NCBI RefSeq assembly: GCF_900114385.1
Contig: NZ_FOSW01000009.1
Coordinates: forward strand, 1-64,000
Direction of reading: 5' to 3'
From: Geodermatophilus ruber
GTDB lineage: Bacteria > Actinomycetota > Actinomycetes > Mycobacteriales > Geodermatophilaceae
DNA: 64,000 nt
A program made the position numbers and the translations under genes. Below are positions 60,551-64,000 of the stretch, piece after piece. Every line of letters begins with the position of its first letter. The first letter of the stretch is position 1. Below the pieces are notes generated by a model. That model made no database searches. It worked only from the letters and a program-made list of their open reading frames with translations, and had not been told where the DNA came from.

Positions 60551-61905
60551 AGGTTCAGCAGGTAGGCCGCACGCTCGCGGTCGGTCACCTCGAGGTTGGC
60601 GCGGTCCCACTCGGCGACCTTCATCTCCGCGTACTCGCGGATGAAGTTGGGGTGGAACACCTCGTGGGTGAGCGGGTCGGCCTCGAAGGCCTCGACGGCC
60701 TCCAGGAGGCTGCGCGGCAGGCTGTCGACCTGGGCCATGTAGGACAGGTCGTCGCGCGCCTCGCCCGGGTCGATGTTGTTGCGGATCCCGTCCAGCCCGG
60801 CGGCGAGCATGAAGGCGGCCGTCAGGTAGGTGTTGGCCGCGCTGTCCACGGCGCGGTTCTCGACGGCCGGACGGTTGGCCGGCAGCCGCAGCATGCAGGA
60901 CCGGTTGTTGTAGCCGTAGCTGATCTTCGTGGGGGCCCACGAGATCTGGCCGTCGGCCAGCCGGGGGACCAGCCGGCGGTAGGAGTTCGTCGTCGGGTTG
61001 GCCAGAGCGGTCAGCGCGCGGGCGTGCTTGAGGATGCCGCCGACGAAGGCGTAGGTCAGCTTGGTCCAGGCATCGTTGCCCGTGCCCTCGCGGAAGACGT
61101 TCTTCCCGGAGTCGGCGTCCTCCAGGCTCATGTTGAAGTGCGCGCCGGAGCCCCACAGGTCCGCGAAGGGCTTGGGCATGAAGGTCACGAGCAGGCCGCA
61201 CTCCTTGGCCGCCTGCCGGGCCATGAAGCGGAACAGCGTCAGCCGGTCGGCCGACTCGAGCACCGGGGCGTGCGCGAAGTCGAACTCGTACTGCCCCTCG
61301 CCGCCCTCGGCGTCGAAGCTGAACAGCCCGAAGTCCAGCTCCGCCATGTAGCTGGCCATCTTGTCGAGGAAGGGCAGCGAGTCGACCGTCGTCTCGACGT
61401 CGTAGGCGGGGGACGGCTTGATCTCACCGCTCTGCGCCATCGGGATCAGCTGGCGGCTGCCCTCCTGCAGCGACTCGGGCTTGAAGACGTAGAACTCCGG
61501 CTCCACACCCAGCTGGGCGACGAAGCCCAGCTCGGCGGCCGCCGCGACCTGCTTCTTCAGGATCGACCGCGGGCAGAGCGCGTAGGGCTCGCGGCCGCCC
61601 CAGGACATGTCCGCGACCATCCAGGCGACCCGCCGGTCCCAGGGGAGGACCTTCAGGGTGGAGAGGTCCGGGATGCCGGCGACCTCGTCCTCGACCGGGT
61701 CCATGACCCCGATGCCGCCCATGCCGCGCGGGGTGTACCGCTCGGACCCGGCCAGCAGGTTGGGCAGGTGGTCGATCGGGACCGTCTTGGACTTCGGCCG
61801 GCCCAGGACGTCGATCCAGCTGGCGAAGGCGTACTTCACGCCCTTGCCGGCCAGCTCCTGCGCGAGCCTGCGGTGCTCGTCGGTGATCTCGTTGACGGTG
61901 TCCAT
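60547..61905 (-). CDS. glutamine-synthetase-like gamma-glutamylamide ligase (second)
   Basis: A 452-residue ligase of the glutamine synthetase superfamily. It has WIDVLGRPKSKTVPIDHL, GVEPEFYVFK, GQYEFDFAHA, TTNSYRRLV and NNRSCMLRLP. As in the ligase at 51622, the HxH pair is H-F-N. It would attach glutamate to an amine. It lies 69 bases after the second DUF1116 gene and overlaps the hydrolase by four bases, forming an operon of DUF1116, ligase, hydrolase, permease and flavin reductase. Confidence 0.88.
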   Translation of the reverse strand: MDTVNEITDEHRRLAQELAGKGVKYAFASWIDVLGRPKSKTVPIDHLPNLLAGSERYTPRGMGGIGVMDPVEDEVAGIPDLSTLKVLPWDRRVAWMVADMSWGGREPYALCPRSILKKQVAAAAELGFVAQLGVEPEFYVFKPESLQEGSRQLIPMAQSGEIKPSPAYDVETTVDSLPFLDKMASYMAELDFGLFSFDAEGGEGQYEFDFAHAPVLESADRLTLFRFMARQAAKECGLLVTFMPKPFADLWGSGAHFNMSLEDADSGKNVFREGTGNDAWTKLTYAFVGGILKHARALTALANPTTNSYRRLVPRLADGQISWAPTKISYGYNNRSCMLRLPANRPAVENRAVDSAANTYLTAAFMLAAGLDGIRNNIDPGEARDDLSYMAQVDSLPRSLLEAVEAFEADPLTHEVFHPNFIREYAEMKVAEWDRANLEVTDRERAAYLLNL

Positions 61906-61974
61906 GTCGGTGTCTCCTGTCGGGAGCCCCGCCGGAGGGCGGGGGAGTCGGTGGGGGTGTGTCGAGGACGGCGA

Positions 61975-63273
61975 TCAGGCGGGGAGGGCGTCCCCGGCCG
62001 GCTGTGCCGCGAGCGCCGCGGCCGCGTCGAGGAAGGGCTGGAGCGGAGCGCGGAAGCAGCCGGCACCGATCTGGCCGCCGGCCCGCCCGGCGATGCCGAC
62101 GTCCATGACCGGGGTGATGCCGGTGGCCGCGACCCGCCGGGCGTCGATGCCGGCCGGCGTCCCCCGGTACTCCAGGAAGGGGATCCGGAACGTCGGGTGC
62201 TCGGCGACGGTGATCTCGTACATCTCGAGGTTGCGCTCGACCATGCGCTGTGGCGTGCCGCCCTGGTAGGCCTGCAGCGGGAACGCCGCGGCCTGGGCCA
62301 GCCCGCCGAGGCCGTTGACCTCGGTGATCGGGCTCTCGCCGCCCATGACCTCGATGTCGTCGGCGGTGAAGCCGGGGAAGAGCTGGTGGGTCTCCGGTGC
62401 CGGCAGCGGCCCGCGGAACCAGCGCGACCCCAGCCCGGACACGCGGATGCCGAACTCCCGGCAGGAGAACGCCATCGCGGTGACGACCGAGGAACCCGGC
62501 ACGTCGTACGCCCGGTCGGCCATCGACTTGGAGGCGGCCATCGACAGGCGGAGGAAGAAGTAGTCGCCCGAGGTCATGTAGTCGGTCAGCGCCCGGGCGT
62601 GCGGTGACGCCAGGTCGAGCAGGGCCGGCACGAGCTCGCGGAGGAACAGCAGCGACGCGGCGGTGTTCCGGCTGTGCAGCTCGTCGCCCTGGCGCAGGGC
62701 CCGCTCGATCAGCGGACGCAGCGGGATGCCGCCCTCGACGGACCGGACCGCCTCGCCCAGCGTCGGGCCGATCACGTCGGCCAGGAACTCGAGGTTCTGC
62801 TGGACGTCGGCGTCGTAGAGGCCGTAGTTGAGCCGGGCCTTGGTCTCGCCCTCGAAGAGCGTGCAGTGCCCGCGGTGGCCGCTGTGCTCGTCCTCGACGA
62901 CGAGCACGGGCATGGACGCGGTGGTGACGCCGGCCAGCGAGCCGACGGTGGCGAAGTCGTGGCAGCCGGCGACCCGGATGTCGCCGTTGGCGAGGGCCTT
63001 CTCGGCCGCCGCGAGGTCGGGGGCGAGGCCCTCGTAGACCGCTCCGCCGGCGATGGCCCGGCGCTGGCCGCCGGTGTACTCCGACCAGGGGAGCGGCGGG
63101 CCGGAGGTGAGAACGGTGTCCTTCGTCATCCCGGGCAGGACGTCGATCGCCGGCCGGACGTCGACCAGCCGGGGTTGCCCGTCGAAGAGTCGCTGCACGG
63201 CTTCGCGGTTGGCCGCCTCGATCCGGGCGTCGGGGTCGTGCACGTGGGCCTCCAGGTTCTCGCCGGTTGCCAC
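61975..63273 (-). CDS. DUF1116 protein (YlbE/AllG-like), copy 2
   Basis: A 432-residue DUF1116 protein, exactly the length of copy 1. It has RLVDVRPAIDVLPGMTKDTV, MPVLVVEDEHSGHRGHCTLF, QGDELHSRNTAASLLFL, CREFGIRVSGLGSRWF and GGQIGAGCFRAPL. GTG 63273 is chosen because the length then equals copy 1; the frame runs further upstream. It is first in its operon. FdrA and DUF2877, its partners in oxamate carbamoyltransferase, are again absent. The paired occurrence with a ligase suggests that the two proteins act on one intermediate. Confidence 0.88.
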   Translation of the reverse strand: MATGENLEAHVHDPDARIEAANREAVQRLFDGQPRLVDVRPAIDVLPGMTKDTVLTSGPPLPWSEYTGGQRRAIAGGAVYEGLAPDLAAAEKALANGDIRVAGCHDFATVGSLAGVTTASMPVLVVEDEHSGHRGHCTLFEGETKARLNYGLYDADVQQNLEFLADVIGPTLGEAVRSVEGGIPLRPLIERALRQGDELHSRNTAASLLFLRELVPALLDLASPHARALTDYMTSGDYFFLRLSMAASKSMADRAYDVPGSSVVTAMAFSCREFGIRVSGLGSRWFRGPLPAPETHQLFPGFTADDIEVMGGESPITEVNGLGGLAQAAAFPLQAYQGGTPQRMVERNLEMYEITVAEHPTFRIPFLEYRGTPAGIDARRVAATGITPVMDVGIAGRAGGQIGAGCFRAPLQPFLDAAAALAAQPAGDALPA

Positions 63274-63617
63274 GGCGGAGGCGGCAGCCGGCTGTGCGTT
63301 CAGGCGTGCGGTGTGCAGGGGTGGAGCGGTGCGCCGCGGTGGATGTCGGCCACGGGCGGTCGGAGCGCGCGGGCCCCTCCGGCGTGGTGCCAAACCGTTT
63401 TGCTCACGGCATCGTGGCGATGCGTCGGGCACGTGTCAAGCACCACTCCGGCGGGACGCGGATGCCCCGATCGGTACCGCCGCCCGGGGTGCGTGTAGGC
63501 GCAACAGGCCGGAAACAGGGCCGTAACCAGCGGGAATGCAGGCAGGTCGCGCGCGGGGGTGCGGTGACGTCGGCGCACGAGGGGGGACGGTCGACAGGCT
63601 GTGCCCGCCGACGGGGG
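63274..63617. other. promoter region of the DUF1116-ligase operon
   Basis: About 340 bases between the DUF1116 gene and the SMR transporter gene, both on the minus strand. It contains a LacI-type operator-like sequence (63391) in DNA that is less GC-rich than the surroundings, which fits a promoter. No gene is supported. Confidence 0.5.
63391..63402. promoter_or_regulatory. LacI-type operator-like sequence (CAAACCGTTTTG)
   Basis: It contains AACCGTTT, which fits the LacI-family AANCGNTT core, and is near-palindromic with a central CG. It is about 120 bases upstream of the DUF1116 start. The LacI gene at 56590 is a candidate binder. Confidence 0.4.
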
Positions 63618-63932
63618 TCAGTGGAGGAGCTTGAGTCCGACCACGCCGCCGACGATGAGCGTCAGGCACAGGAGGCGCAGGGCGGTCACCGGTTCGCCCA
63701 GCACGACCATCCCGTAGGCCGCTGTCCCGACGGCGCCGATGCCGACCCAGATCACGTAGCCGGTGCCGACCGGCAGCTCGCGGAGCGCGTAGGCGAGCCC
63801 GGCCATGCTCACGACCATGCCCACGGCCCAGATCGTCACCGGGATCGGGCGGGTGAAGCCCTTCGACTCCGCGAGCGCGACGGCCCAGACCGTCTCGAAC
63901 AAGCCGGAGATCACCAGCACGACCCATGCCAT
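63618..63932 (-). CDS. SMR-family transporter, SugE/Gdx type (guanidinium exporter-like)
   Basis: A 104-residue protein with four membrane helices. The essential Glu13 (GLFETVWA) is present, and GFTRPIPV, LPVGTGYVIWVGIGAVGTA and GLKLLH match the SugE/Gdx branch, which exports guanidinium, rather than the EmrE drug-efflux branch. It acts as a dual-topology dimer in the membrane. It is separate from the ligase operon. Its upstream region reaches the window edge, so a riboswitch could not be judged. Confidence 0.9.
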   Translation of the reverse strand: MAWVVLVISGLFETVWAVALAESKGFTRPIPVTIWAVGMVVSMAGLAYALRELPVGTGYVIWVGIGAVGTAAYGMVVLGEPVTALRLLCLTLIVGGVVGLKLLH

Positions 63933-64000
63933 GGCGGGGAGGTTAACGACTGATCACGATTTCGCGACGAGGGATCGTCTCTCGTCCCGTTCGCCCACGA

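Noticed and set aside
1..64000. CRISPR arrays, tRNA or rRNA genes, insertion sequences
   Set aside because: I saw no regularly spaced direct repeats, no transposase or integrase motifs and no cloverleaf or rRNA sequence. A tRNA search program could still find one that I missed.
63933..64000. Guanidine riboswitch upstream of the SMR gene
   Set aside because: Only 68 bases are available before the window edge, and they do not show the paired ACGR loops or a ykkC core clearly.

Overview
The window is very GC-rich, densely coded DNA from an actinobacterium. GTG starts, GTGA/ATGA start-stop overlaps, a TIGR03084-type (mycothiol-associated) protein and the small CPxxC proteins point to the Actinomycetia, and a Geodermatophilaceae-like soil organism is a reasonable guess. 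That placement is an inference from gene style, because no rRNA or other marker gene is present. It looks like accessory chromosomal DNA given over to catabolism of aromatic and nitrogenous compounds, with many regulators and several decayed genes.

Layout. About 0.5-6 kb: a GGDEF-EAL protein, an RsbW-like kinase and small unknown genes. 6-15.5 kb: LysR, an acyl-CoA-dehydrogenase-fold flavoprotein, a solute-binding lipoprotein, a cold-shock protein, two CocE/NonD-type hydrolases and a nitrilase-superfamily amidase. 15.6-18.7 kb: a two-gene operon of an internally repeated protein with a leader-like N-terminus and a PqqD-like/M50 membrane metalloprotease. 19.4-32.6 kb: an aromatic-ring dihydroxylation cluster with two Rieske dioxygenase sets (alpha, beta, ferredoxin), one ferredoxin reductase, a cis-diol dehydrogenase, an extradiol dioxygenase and a meta-cleavage-product hydrolase, plus TetR and IclR regulators. 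The lower pathway survives only as a remnant of 4-hydroxy-2-oxovalerate aldolase. 33-37.5 kb: a second LysR / flavoprotein / solute-binding-lipoprotein module and an alpha/beta hydrolase. 37.6-42.8 kb: a branched-chain 2-oxoacid dehydrogenase operon (E1a, E1b, E2) with a 3-hydroxyacyl-CoA dehydrogenase and an Lrp regulator. 42.8-51.4 kb: a LuxR-linked group of a Rieske oxygenase, its reductase, an NTF2-like protein, an NCS1 permease and an alcohol dehydrogenase. 51.6-63.3 kb: two separate modules that each pair a glutamine-synthetase-like ligase with a DUF1116 protein. One lies beside an APC permease. The other sits in a tightly overlapped operon with a class I amidotransferase-type hydrolase and an NCS1 permease. 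The window ends with an SMR transporter of the SugE/Gdx type.

How the parts fit. The aromatic cluster could convert an arene to a cis-diol, a catechol, a ring-fission product and finally a 2-hydroxydienoate plus a carboxylic acid. Six copies of the dyad GTNCC-N7-GGAAC lie in its intergenic regions, mostly in front of genes, and suggest one regulon, perhaps under the IclR protein. The 43-63 kb region reads as uptake, oxidation and gamma-glutamylation of an amine-type nitrogen compound. A second repeated motif (CAATTGGC-type) marks the promoters around the LuxR gene. The most promising undescribed systems are the ligase-DUF1116 pairs, the repeat-protein/M50 pair and the six-site regulon.
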